Positions 29,501 to 39,399 of a DNA stretch of 64,000 bases are shown here, piece by piece. Source of the DNA: Argopecten irradians (lineage: Eukaryota; Mollusca; Bivalvia; Pectinida; Pectinidae); NCBI RefSeq assembly GCF_041381155.1, contig NC_091134.1, positions 54,261,944-54,325,943 on the forward strand. The letters are read 5' to 3'. The translations under genes and the position numbers were made by a program. The notes under the pieces are model-generated. The model ran no database searches. It was given only the letters and a program-made list of their open reading frames with translations, and had not been told where the DNA came from. The stretch's first letter is position 1. Each line of letters opens with the position of its first letter.

Positions 29501-32500
29501 TCTGTCTAACCATTGAAATCTTCTCAAAACATCAGGTATCCACCTAACTAGTGAATCTTTTCAAAATATCAGATATCAATCTGTCTAACTAGTGAATCTT
29601 TTCAAAATATCAGATATCCTTCTGTCTAACCAGTGAAATCTTCTCAAAACAGATATCCACCTGTCTAACTAGTGAAATTTTCTCAAAACATCAGGTATCC
29701 ACCTGTCTAACTAGTGAAATCTTCTCAAAACATCAGATATCCACCTGTCTAACTAGTGAAATCTTCTCAAAACATTAGATATCCACCTGTCTAACTAGTG
29801 AAATCTTCTCAAAACATCAGATATCCACCTATCTAACTAGCGAAATCTTCTCAAAACATCAGATATCCACCTGTCTAACGAGTGAAATCTTCTCAAAACA
29901 TCAGATATCCACCTGTCTAACTAGTGAAATCTTCTCAAAACATCAGATATCCACCTATCTAACTAGCGAAATCTTCTCAAAACATCAGATATCCACCTGT
30001 CTAACGAGTGAAATCTTCTCAAAACATTAGATATCCACCTGTCTAACTAGTGAAATCTTCTCAAAACATCAGATATCCACCTATCTAATTAGCGAAATCT
30101 TCTCAAAACATCAGATATCCACCTGTCTAACTAGTGAAATCTTCTCAAAACATTAGATATCCACCTATCTAACTAGCGAAATCTTCTCAAAAAATCTGAT
30201 ATCCACCTATCGAATTAGTGAAATCTTCTCAAAACATCAGATATCCACCTGTCTAACTAGTGAAATCTTCTCAAAACATCAGATATCCACCTGTCTTACT
30301 AGCGAAATCTTCTCAAAACATAATATATCCACCTCACTAGTGAAATATTATCAAAAAATTAGATATCTACCTAACTAGTGAAATCTTCTCAAAACATTAG
30401 ATATCCACCTGTCTAACGAGTGAAATCTTCTCAAAACATCAGATATCCACCTGTCTAACTAGCGAAATCTTCTCAAAACATCAGATATCCACCTGTCTAA
30501 CTAGTGAAAAATCTTCTCAAAACATCAGATATCGACCTGTCTAACTAGTGAAATCTTCTCAAAACATTAGATATCCACCTATCGAATTAGTGAAATCTTC
30601 TCAAAACATCAGATATCCACCTGTCTAACTAGTGAAATCTTCTCAAAACATCAGATATCCACATGTCTAACTAGCGAAATCTTCTCAAAACATAAGATAT
30701 CCATTGAACTGGTGAAATATTATCCAAAAATTAGATATCCACCTAATTAGTGAAATTTTCTCAAAACATTAGATATCCACCTGTCTAACGAGTGAAATCT
30801 TCTCAAAACATCAGATATTCACCTGTGTAAGTAGCGAAATCTTCTCAAAACATCAGATATCCACCTGTCTAACTAGTGAAAAATCTTCTCAAAACATCAG
30901 ATATCCACCTGTCTAACTTGTGAAATCTTCTCAAAACATCAGATTTCCACCTAACTAGTGAAATCTTCTCAAAACATCAGATATCCACCTTTCTAACTAG
31001 CGAAATCTTCTCAAAACATCAGATATCCACCTAACTAGTGAAAACTTATCAAAACATCAGATATTCAACCAAATAGTGAAAATTTATCAAAACATCAGAT
31101 TTCCACCTAACTAGTGAAATCTTCTCAAAACATCAGATATCCACCTGTCTAACGAGTGAAATCTTCTCAAAACATCAGATATCCACCTGTCTAACTATTG
31201 AAATCTTATCAAAACATCAGAGATCCACCTGTCTAACTAGTGAAATCTTATCAAAACATCGGATAGGAATTTTAAACTGGTATTATTCCTTTGATTGATA
31301 GATTTATAAATTGTACACTTAACTTTGATTGTGCTCAGTCCTCAAGTCATTTGAAAGGCATGACCAAAAAAATGGTCACAATAGCTATATTGATGAAAGT
31401 GACCTCTTTTCTGTACCATAGGTAACACCCAAAAAAGTTATATACCGGTATTCAAAATTTTACAAATTATCAGACTGACCATATATGTGGCTGAGGGTCA
31501 TAACAAAAAGGGGTCAATTTATCTATATTGGCAGAATATAAAAGATCAAGACATCTTATCTGGAACAAAATGATACGTACATTTTATCATATTTGACTGA
31601 CAGCATAGACACAAGTTAGGACTTTAAGGTTGTACGAATGGTCGGACTAATCTCTCGGAGACCTAAAGGGCAAGGTCAAATGGGTCAATATATTGATGAA
31701 TGGACAACTTCTTTAAAACTAAGCATTGCTTTTAATATATTGCTGATATTTCTAAGACAGCTTCTACTAGTGTATCAGGGACTTGAAATTGTATAAATAG
31801 CATTTTGAGAAGTTAGGAAGCTGAGGAGTGGGACTAAAGTGGCCATTATAGATACTACTTGTCTTTGACTGGTAGAATTCCTGTAGGGATTTTAAGTACA
31901 TGTCATTTTAGATTCTACTTGTCTTTGACTGGTAGAATTCCTGTAGGGATTCTAAGTACATAGGTAATGTCACCCTGACTACTTTTACAATAAAAGAGAC
32001 TAAAAAATTGGTTTTATAAGAGTGTCATTTCTGAAACTTAGCAGAAAAATAATTACTTGTACATTGTACGTCTTACTTGTCTTCCAGGTACATTTTGTGG
32101 AGTGTTCCGTAGACAAGCTTTAGATAGGGGAGCTATGCTGATGAAAGTGAACAAGATTGTTACAGGTAAATAGCATCACTACTTAAACCTCAATTTCACC
32201 ACCTGTATTTTAAGGGAGATAACTTTTGTTGATTAAGATTCTTTCTTTTTCTAATAATCTGATGTTTCTAGTAAATGTCATTTATAAGTATTTCTGAATT
32301 CTTTTTGCAGGACACAATGCAGATGACATTGCAGAAACCGTTATCATGAATGGTGAGACTATTTATTACCATATTTGTCTGTAATGAATATTTCTATGTT
32401 ACAAAAATATTATTTTGTCCATTGAAACTTTGAAAAATAGAAGGTGAAATAGTGTATGATTTAAAAGGTATATATCTATCTATCTTATTTGTTTACCCGG

Positions 32501-35500
32501 TTCAGAGTACAGAGCAGAACTGTTAAACAGTATAAGCTTTGATCATTATTATGCTTTTCTGAGAAAAAAAATCTTTATCAAGTAACTTCTTCACTATTAA
32601 ACTTTTAATGGGAGACATATCTACTGATGAAATATAAGCATCTTTAACCAAAGAATATAATTTTACAGTTTTAAGAGGTGATATTGGTCGACTTAGGAGG
32701 TGTACAGCTATCACTACAGTAAGTTATTGTCTGTCATTATCATAATGATAACCTATGTAAGTAATTTCTTAATACTCAGTGGTGTATAGGCCTGCATATC
32801 TAAAATCTATATTTCTGGTAGATTATTTCACCGATCAACCCAGACCATTCGTGATCGGACATCTTTCCTCTGAACAACATATATACTATTTACATGTACA
32901 TTTGATGTAGCTACAGCTGTTTCCCAGTAGGTTAGGATGGATTGATTTCTTATGATTTTCAGTCATATGATAATCTCTTAAAGATAGAACATGGTATTAA
33001 TTTATTTGTATATTTGTGTTGCCAGGGTGCTGAGGGTTCACTTCCCAGGTGTAAGCCTTTCAAATACACATACGAAAAGGAGATTGTCATGTAAGTCGCC
33101 TTTTGGAAAAACGTTGTAATAGAAGTCCTACTAGTCAATTAAAGTACTAATGGAAAAAAAGTCTCTCTAAAAACTAAAGGCAAATACCAATTCATTGATT
33201 GTGCTAAATTTGTATTTCATTTGGCTATGCCCAATTAGGATAAAGAATTGCATTTGTGTTCCAAATGACCAGATGTCAGATGACCAATTTGATTACATGT
33301 ACATGTATTGACAAAAAGTTACATGCAAATTAAGTTAACTATTTACTGGTATTTATAATATGTTTTAATTCATCTGAGACAGGTATGCCTATTTTAAGAA
33401 GCTGGACTATTTCTCAACAGAATGTATTTATTCTCCAAATGCATACAGGTATGTATAATATAATGTATTCGTCAGTTACTCAGTAGGTGTGAATTAATTA
33501 CTGAAATTATGAAAAGTATGCATGTTTTTTGGTAAACTACATAAAACAAAGATGCCAAAGCTTTATATATGCAGTTAGCTATGTATTTGTCTTATAACTG
33601 CCAATAGTCTTTATACATTCCACTTTTTATTGTTTCCAAAGTAACAGTTTATGAGGCATTCTAATTCTTTTTGTCTCCATTATCAGGGGATTTGCTCGAG
33701 CTTACATAAAAGACGTCGAGAAAATCAGACCAAGTGCTATAATAGGTAAGTTTTAAGTTTAAGATATTCTAAACATGTTCTAAATCTATTTACCTATAAA
33801 ACATTCTTGAGCAAAGTAGATGATATATAGGATTTTTTTTAATTATTTCAAAATACTTAAAAATGTAACACATTACCAAAAAGGGTTTGATTTCTCATTT
33901 TTATCTTTTTATTGTAGATATAATTCATTCAGGAGAAAGTTTGTCGGTGAAGACCTCTGTGAAGATGCCGGTTCAGGGTAGGTAACTCTGAATATACATA
34001 TTTGACACTGCAAGTCATTAACATTTATACATTGTGATAAAAAACATGTTCTGTTTCACTCAATTCTGTTTATAAAATTAATGAATGTGTTAGGCAATTC
34101 AACTGGATAAAAAGTATGACTAAGAGCAATTCACTTATTAGTAAAGACAATAATGGCAATTCATGATATTTGAAGTTTGATAAATTAACAAATCACAATT
34201 ATTTGTTGATTGCTTCATAATGCATTCCCAATATTTTATAACAATAGACTTATCAAAAACACTTGTATTGTTTTGTTTTAGGGAACTGTGAGCGATGTGG
34301 CTACATCTCCAGTAATCCTATCTGTAAGGCCTGTGTATTGTTAGAGGGACTAAACAGAGGTCTACCCAGGTAAATACTTGTACCATAATGTCATATGTAT
34401 CTCATCATCAAATAATTTAAATTAAAGGTGATATACTATATATAAGTAAACATTAGTAGGTTATCTGCTCAGTGTAATGAAACAATAGAACATTATACAT
34501 GTACATATATATCAACTATTTACTTTGATGAAGCATTACACAAATAACATTTAACAATTAAAGAATTGTTAGATTGCATCTATTGGAAATATAAATGCAA
34601 TCTGGATGGCAGATAAATATTCATAGCGCCCGTTAGGGCGCTATGAATATTTATCTGCCATCTAGATTGCATTTATATCTCCAATAAATGCAAACTAACA
34701 TTCCCTTGATTGTTATATTTACATTTTACTTTCTAGTTCAAAGTAAAACATAATTTAGATGCGAGTGAACATTTGAATTTCCTGCTTCAGCCATTTAACC
34801 TCAACAGCCAAGTTCAATGCGATAAAAAAAGTCCCTATAAGAAAATGAAAAGATAACAAAATTTCAATGTTTTCAATAGCTTTTCAGTTTACTTTCAATT
34901 ATTCAGACATTTAAAAACATTTTTTCATAAGTTTCATAACCAAAATGGTGTCGGTAAACAAAGACTCACATTCATTTATGTAGATATTACTACACCAAGT
35001 CTAAGGCTGCATTTATTGGGTCATAATGCAGATCACCATTATCATTAGAGTAATGGGAGTCCCAGTGGCAAAATGTAAATATATCAAGATAAAGTATATT
35101 TCTGTACTTGGACTCTCACAACAATGCATTTTTTTACAGACTTGGAATAGGAAAAACCCATAAAGAAAGAAGGAAGGTTTGTAGAATTATTATATAGGAT
35201 TGTCAATGTGGAAATATTTGCTTTTTTTAGCCCACCATCATCAGATGGTGGGCTATTTAATTCGCTTTTCGTCCGTGGTCCGTCCTTCCGTCCATTAACA
35301 TTTCTTGTTATCACTATTTCTCAGAAAGTGCTGAAGGGTTCTTTCTCAAATTTCATGTAGGTTTCCCTAGGGCCCTAGCTGTGCATATTGCATTTTGATA
35401 CCAATTGGTCAACAGGCAGCCATCTTGGATTTTGATAGTTAAGGTTTGTTACTGCTATTTCTCAGAAAGTACTGAAGTGTAGCGGGATTGGACTGGGTCG

Positions 35501-36784
35501 ATCATCGGTGACCAGGTAGCTCAGTCGGTAGAGCACTCGGCTAGTATTCTGAGGGTCTTGGGTTCAAACCCCGGTCTGGCCGCTACATTTTCTCCTCTCC
35601 TGTTACAGAAGGAATCCTTCTCAAATTTCACATGTAGGTTCCCCTAGGTTCCACTAGTTGTGCATATTGCATTTTGAGACAGATCGGTCAACAAGATGGC
35701 TGACAGGCTGCCATCTTGGATTTTGACAAATGAATCTTGTTATCGCTATTTCTCAGAAAGCTTTGTAGGGATCCTTCTCAAATTTAACATGTATGTTCCC
35801 CTAGGGTCCTTGTAGTGCATATTGTATTTTGGGACCAATCGGTCAACAAGATGGCTGACAGGCCACCATCTTGGATTTTGACAGTTTGAGTTTGTTACCG
35901 CCATTTCTCAGGAAGTACTGAAGGGATCTGTCTCAAATTTCATGTGCAGGTTTTTCTAGGGATCTAGTTGTGCATATTGCATTTTCAGACAGATCTGTGA
36001 ACAAGATGGCAGACAGGCCTCCATCTTGGATTTTGATAGTTGAAGCTTGTTACCGCTATTTCTCAGAAAGTACTGAAGAAATCTGTCTCAAATGTATGTG
36101 TAGGTTCCCCTAGGGCCCTGGTTGTGCTTATTGCATTTTGAGACTGATCAATTAACAAGATAGCCGACAGGCCACCATCTTGGATTTTAATAATTGAAGT
36201 TTGTTACCACTATTTCTCAGAAAATGCTGAAGATCTTTCTCAAATTTTTATAGGTAGTAATAGGTAGTAAAAGTTTGAAAAGCAGAGAAAAGATCCCTCT
36301 TTCCATTGTCAGATGTAGATCATTCTTTGGTGGGCGCCAAGATCCCTCTGGGATCTCTTGTTTTCTTAAGGGTTACTAGAAATATTTCAGAAATAAACCA
36401 ATGTACAGTAAAACATGTTATAATGAACATGCTTACAACAAATTCATGGTTATCACAAAGTTAATTCCCCATCAAGGTTCCTACAAGATATCTGTTTTGT
36501 GTGTACAACAAAGTGATTTTGATTGTCCCAAAGGTTCATTTTAACTGTTTTAGACTAGAAACACTCACATACGTCATATATACACTGGTCGAGTCCTGTT
36601 CTAGTATCTATGGATACAATGTATTTTATTGTTGTAACAGATTGAGGAATTAAGCAAGAAAGATAACTCCACTCAGCCAGACCACACAGAAGCTGCACAG
36701 GGACCAGCTACCACAACATCTATTCAGGCCCCTGTGTCTGAAATGAAGTCTCTTTCACTGGATAGAAGGAAACTAGATTTCTGA
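17503..36784 (+). CDS. CTU1: Cytoplasmic tRNA 2-thiolation protein 1 (CTU1/NCS6), 15 exons, 367 aa
   Basis: The adenylating/thiolating subunit which, with CTU2 and the sulfur carrier URM1, makes 2-thiouridine at U34 of cytosolic tRNA-Lys, -Glu and -Gln. Exons: 17503-17559, 27614-27737, 28327-28445, 28820-28876, 29348-29405, 32088-32165, 32311-32352, 32669-32718, 33026-33090, 33383-33448, 33687-33745, 33918-33977, 34282-34369, 35140-35176, 36641-36784. All junctions are GT-AG, phases agree throughout, and the total is 1104 nt. Visible motifs: zinc-binding C5xxC8 and C24xxC27; PP-loop SGGKDS (57-62); CTFCG with C139/C142 and C231 (ECIYSP), the three cysteines that hold the Fe-S cluster in family members; GHNADD (165-170); LRGDIGRL; a C-terminal zinc ribbon C281xxC284...C293xxC296. 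Length is close to the human protein (348 aa). Every key residue is present, so the gene looks functional. The first exon and the 10-kb intron 1 were placed by splice phase and homology. Confidence 0.95.
18036..18958. mobile_element. tandem-core dispersed element A in CTU1 intron 1
   Basis: It begins agctcacctggtccgaagg with a short self-complementary head (ggtccgaaggacc), then a (gtcc)n run. The body has about four units of roughly 158 bp (aaaggggtcaatttggctat, gcatccttatagggt, gtacaaatgatggggctgac). It ends with a GC hairpin (aggccctctgggcct) followed by cttgttt. The 5' hairpin, tandem core and 3' hairpin recur in elements B and C below. The layout recalls non-autonomous Helitron2/Helentron-like elements, which is an inference since no Rep/helicase is present. 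Degenerate relatives lie at 31330-31830, 15760-15890 and around 57400-60420. Confidence 0.7.
18961..19345 (-). repeat. two tandem tRNA-derived SINE copies
   Basis: On the minus strand each copy has an A-box-like segment and a B-box-like segment. The copy at about 19225-19345 reads tagctcagtcggtagagc then aggttggaatcc. The other, at 18961-19150, is more diverged (gggtttgaatccc type). Both share the flank gtcgatcatcggtgacc with the SINE at 35480-35608. The tRNA-like part cannot fold into a full cloverleaf with a paired acceptor stem, so these are not tRNA genes. Confidence 0.7.
20771..21974. mobile_element. MITE-like element with 'acccaataagc' ends, long copy (1.2 kb)
   Basis: The left end tatcgtattcaacccaataa and the right end (complement taccatatccaacccaataa) form inverted repeats of about 25 bp. 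The same ends define a short copy at 48470-48654 and a diverged one at about 45190-45440. It lies in CTU1 intron 1. No credible protein frame was found inside. Confidence 0.6.
22628..22649. repeat. (TA)n microsatellite
   Basis: Pure alternating TA tract in CTU1 intron 1. A poly-T run of about 23 bases lies nearby, at about 22194-22216. Confidence 0.9.
23697..23800 (+). repeat. tRNA-derived SINE head
   Basis: An A-box-like tagctgaattgttagag and a B-box-like gggtttgaacctgg are separated by about 30 bases, followed by a tctggtccc/cacctcttctgttaca tail shared in outline with the SINE at 35480-35608. It is in CTU1 intron 1 and too degraded for a tRNA gene. Confidence 0.6.
24630..25115. promoter_or_regulatory. 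GC-richer segment inside CTU1 intron 1, candidate conserved non-coding element
   Basis: About 480 bases of balanced composition interrupt the AT-rich intron. They contain ttaattaa and several gattattag-like cores and no repeat-family signature. No open frame with domains was found. It could be an enhancer or an old exonised segment, and sequence alone cannot decide. Confidence 0.2.
29447..31265 (+). repeat. 42-bp minisatellite filling CTU1 intron 5, about 43 copies
   Basis: The array starts about 40 bases after the exon 5 donor. The unit is approximately cagatatccacctgtctaac plus tagtgaaatcttctcaaaacat (42 bp). Some units lack 'gtctaa', and some substitutions (ctag/cgag/attag) recur in blocks, as expected from slippage or unequal exchange of higher-order units. 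Each full unit has ctaac, then a pyrimidine-rich atcttctc, then cag, resembling a branch point and 3' splice site. Confidence 0.95.
31330..31975 (+). repeat. degenerate element A relatives plus a short direct duplication in CTU1 intron 5
   Basis: Words typical of element A recur in decayed form (aaaaggggtcaattt, gactgaccatat, ggtcggactaatctc). At about 31852-31965 a unit of about 60 bp containing tacttgtctttgactggtag is directly duplicated. Confidence 0.5.
34570..34692. repeat. near-perfect palindrome in CTU1 intron 13
   Basis: Arms of about 55 bp, running from tgcatctattgg inward to atagcgccc, a gtta centre, then gggcgctat outward to ccaataaatgca. Only a few mismatches separate the arms. 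As intronic RNA it would form a long hairpin. It is probably a foldback element. Confidence 0.9.
35228..36361. mobile_element. tandem-core dispersed element B in CTU1 intron 14
   Basis: It begins with a strong hairpin (tagcccaccatc/gatggtgggcta), then cgtccgtggtccgtcc. The core has about six units of roughly 150 bp (ctatttctcagaaagtactg ... caagatggctgacaggc ... catcttggattttga). It ends in a hairpin (agatccctctgggatct) followed by cttgtttt, the same architecture as element A. A SINE is inserted in the second unit. A partial copy in the opposite orientation is at 42690-43545. Confidence 0.75.
35480..35608 (+). repeat. tRNA-derived SINE inserted in element B
   Basis: An A box tagctcagtcggtagagc and a B box gggttcaaacccc lie 30-odd bases apart, preceded by gggtcgatcatcggtgacc and followed by gctacattttctcctctcct. 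It interrupts a core unit of element B between actgaag and aaggaatcc, so it is younger than the element. The tRNA part resembles a tRNA, but its acceptor stem does not pair fully, so I do not call it a tRNA gene. Confidence 0.75.
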
Positions 36785-36799
36785 TCCATTTTACCCAAC

Positions 36800-36805
36800 A
36801 TTAAA
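36800..36805 (+). terminator. candidate poly(A) signal of CTU1
   Basis: ATTAAA lies 15 bases after the CTU1 stop codon. It is the common variant signal and would give a very short 3' UTR, so a later site is possible. Confidence 0.35.
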
Positions 36806-36931
36806 TTATTACCTGTTGAAACTGTTTTGGTTGTTTTTATTCAAACTTTACTGACAATTTTATAATGATTCTCGTTCTTTTCTTTATTTATTGAAAATTT
36901 AAAAAAATGGTGGATGTGTAGCAATTTTAAC

Positions 36932-39396
36932 AAGAGGCCCAAGAGGCCTTGATGGTCACCTGAGTGCTGCTACAGAAATAGCATTTCAAAGTTGGTTCAA
37001 ATCTGTAAAAAGTATTTACGAATCGGAATAAACTTTAAAGTTGAACCTTCGTATTCAAATTCCAATTTGCTTTGCCAGCGTTAAACAACAAAACCAAACT
37101 AGAAGTCAGTCAGTGTCAGTGATTTTATTAATTTCACTTTTTAATCTATGAAGATTATTTGGTTCCATCAAACCTGTGAAATCAGAAGCAGATTTTTTGA
37201 AATTTTAGCCATTTTGACCCCACCCTCTGGTCCCTTGGGGTCAGCCAGGACCAAAATGGATATGGTGTTAAAATACTATTTCAGGCTAATAATTCTAAAC
37301 CAGTTTGACTCATTTCCTATTAAAACTAAGCAAATAAATGTTCATAAATGTGTTTTTCCTATATAAACTATAGTAAATTTGACCCCCTCCCCAGGGGAAA
37401 GTCTGAGATCCCAGGGCCATGAAATTCACAATTTTTTGTAAAAGGACCTTATGACCTTCCAATCTATGAAGAGTATCTGGTTCCATCAAATCTTAATTCA
37501 TAAGAACTTGAAGTTTTAGCCTATTTGACCCCTTTTGACCCCACCCCTAATGCCCCTGGGGGTCTGCCAGGACCGATATGGATATGACAACAAAATGCTA
37601 TCTCAGGCTAAAAGTTCTAACCCAGTTTGACTAATTTCCTATGAAAACTAAGCAAATAACATTCATAAATGTGTTTTTCCTATATAAACTATAGTAAATT
37701 TGACCCCCTCCCCAGTGGGAAACATGAAACCCCAGGGTCAAGAATTCACAATTTTTGTAAAGGACCTTAAGGATGTATTCTTCTGAGGTTTCAGTCCCGT
37801 TGAAGTCTCGTTTCAACATAGATCAAAGAAGTTTTGAGATTTTCGAATACAATTTATCAGTATCTGTAGCAAGTTGCCAGATGCAAATTTTGTCAAAAAA
37901 TTACATTTCTATTTTTAGGAGAATTTTTTATACGGGGGTTTTAAGAAATGGCCCATTTGACGGCCATTTTGAAATTGTGTCTTTTTTCGCTTCAAGTAGA
38001 GCCACAGTTTTACCATTTTGTACTGAAATTGCTTTTTCTTAAATCATCAGTGCGCCAGCATTTTTAGCTGTATTGAGCTACTTTTTGCTTCAAATTGTTA
38101 CTAGGTTCGTAGTAATTAAAATATTGAGCATTAATATGTGTATTGATACACTTTTGTGACTTTATTTTTACATTTAATGGTAATTTGGGCACTTTTATTT
38201 TTTACTCTAAAATACTGAAAAATAACAAAAATCCAAATGGAGCAAAAAAGTAAGCACACGGACCCCCAATTTTTCTTCCTGATTTAGAAAGAACAGCCGT
38301 TTTCCTATTGATATGCAAAATAATAACAAAAGTTTAATACCAGAACTTTTTCTATAAAGGGTTAAATTTGGCAAAAATGGCTGAAAATGGTGCATTTTGT
38401 AGCTCAAAATTAAGGGGTAGAGGTAGCATATGTTGTTATTCTGAGAAAAAATATTAGTCTAATTCATAAAATCTGGTATATTTTTAAAAAAGACTACCAG
38501 AAAATGAATTCTACAAACATTCATACATATCAAACACCTCATTAGAAAATTATGGCTTTAATCTGTATCTTATATGGTCAAAACGGCAAAATTCCCATAA
38601 AATCCAATATTTTGTCAACTAGGTATCTATGAGTGACAAAAGCTCAAAAACCAGCACACGGACATATGTTTTTTATTCGATTTTCTTTTATGGTATGTAC
38701 TCCTCTTTCAAAAAATCTATATGAGAAAAAAAGTTTAATACAAGAAAATTTTGACTTCTCAGAGGTGTACATCCTTAAGACCTCTCCATCTATGAAGAGT
38801 ATTTGATTCTACCAGTTCCGGAATTTCAGAAGAAGATTTTTGAAGTCTTAGCCTATTTGACCCCTTTTGGCCTTGCCCATAAGGCCCCTGGGAGTCAGTC
38901 ATGGAAAGGATACAATGGCTATCTCATAGGGATAATTCTGACAACATTTAACTAATTTTCTATTATAAATGACCAAATAATGCTCCAAAATGTGTTTTCA
39001 TATAAACTATAATAAACTTAATCCCCTCATCAGGGGGAAACCTGAGACCCTAGGGTCATATAATTCACAATTTTTGTAGAGGGCCTTAAAACCTTTCAAT
39101 CTATGAAGAGTATTTGATTCTGCCATTTCTGGAATTTCAGAAGAAGATTTTTGAAGTTTTAGCCTATTTGACCCCTTTTGGCCACACCCCTCAGGCCCCT
39201 GGGGGGCTGGGATCATATAATTCACAATTTTGGTTGACCTTTGGCTATGGAAGGTTTCTGCAAAATTTCAACAAATTTGGTTCAGTAGTTTTGGAGAAGA
39301 ATTCGAAAAAGTAAATTGTTTATCGCCATATGACGCACGATGACAGACAAAAGGCGATTAGAATAGGTCATTTGAGACTTCGTCTCAGGTGACCTA
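36932..39396 (-). mobile_element. tandem-core dispersed element C, minus orientation
   Basis: Read on the minus strand it starts taggtcacctgagacgaagt and ends with a hairpin (aaggcctcttgggcctcttg), the plan of elements A and B. The core has about four units of roughly 305 bp. On the plus strand these carry atctatgaagagtatttg and gcctatttgaccccttttg, with starts near 37146, 37453, 38790 and 39091. It is interrupted by the TTAA element at 37772-38774. A head fragment of the same family is at about 45698-45790 (taggtcacctgaccataggt). Confidence 0.75.
37772..38774. mobile_element. non-autonomous TTAA-type element nested in element C (1003 bp)
   Basis: It is flanked by TTAA on both sides (37768-37771 and 38775-38778). 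Intact core units of element C read straight through the same point (ggccttaaaacc), so TTAA is the duplicated target. The ends GGATGTATTCTTCTGAGG and (complement) GGATGTACACCTCTGAG are inverted repeats. TTAA targeting is a hallmark of the piggyBac superfamily, but the terminal bases are not the usual CCC, so family assignment is tentative. An older copy lies at 16285-17203. Confidence 0.8.
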
Positions 39397-39399
39397 AAA

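Noticed and set aside
35511-35582. Possible tRNA gene
   Set aside because: A and B boxes are good, but the acceptor and anticodon stems do not pair properly and the flanks match the SINEs at 18961-19345. It is a SINE head.
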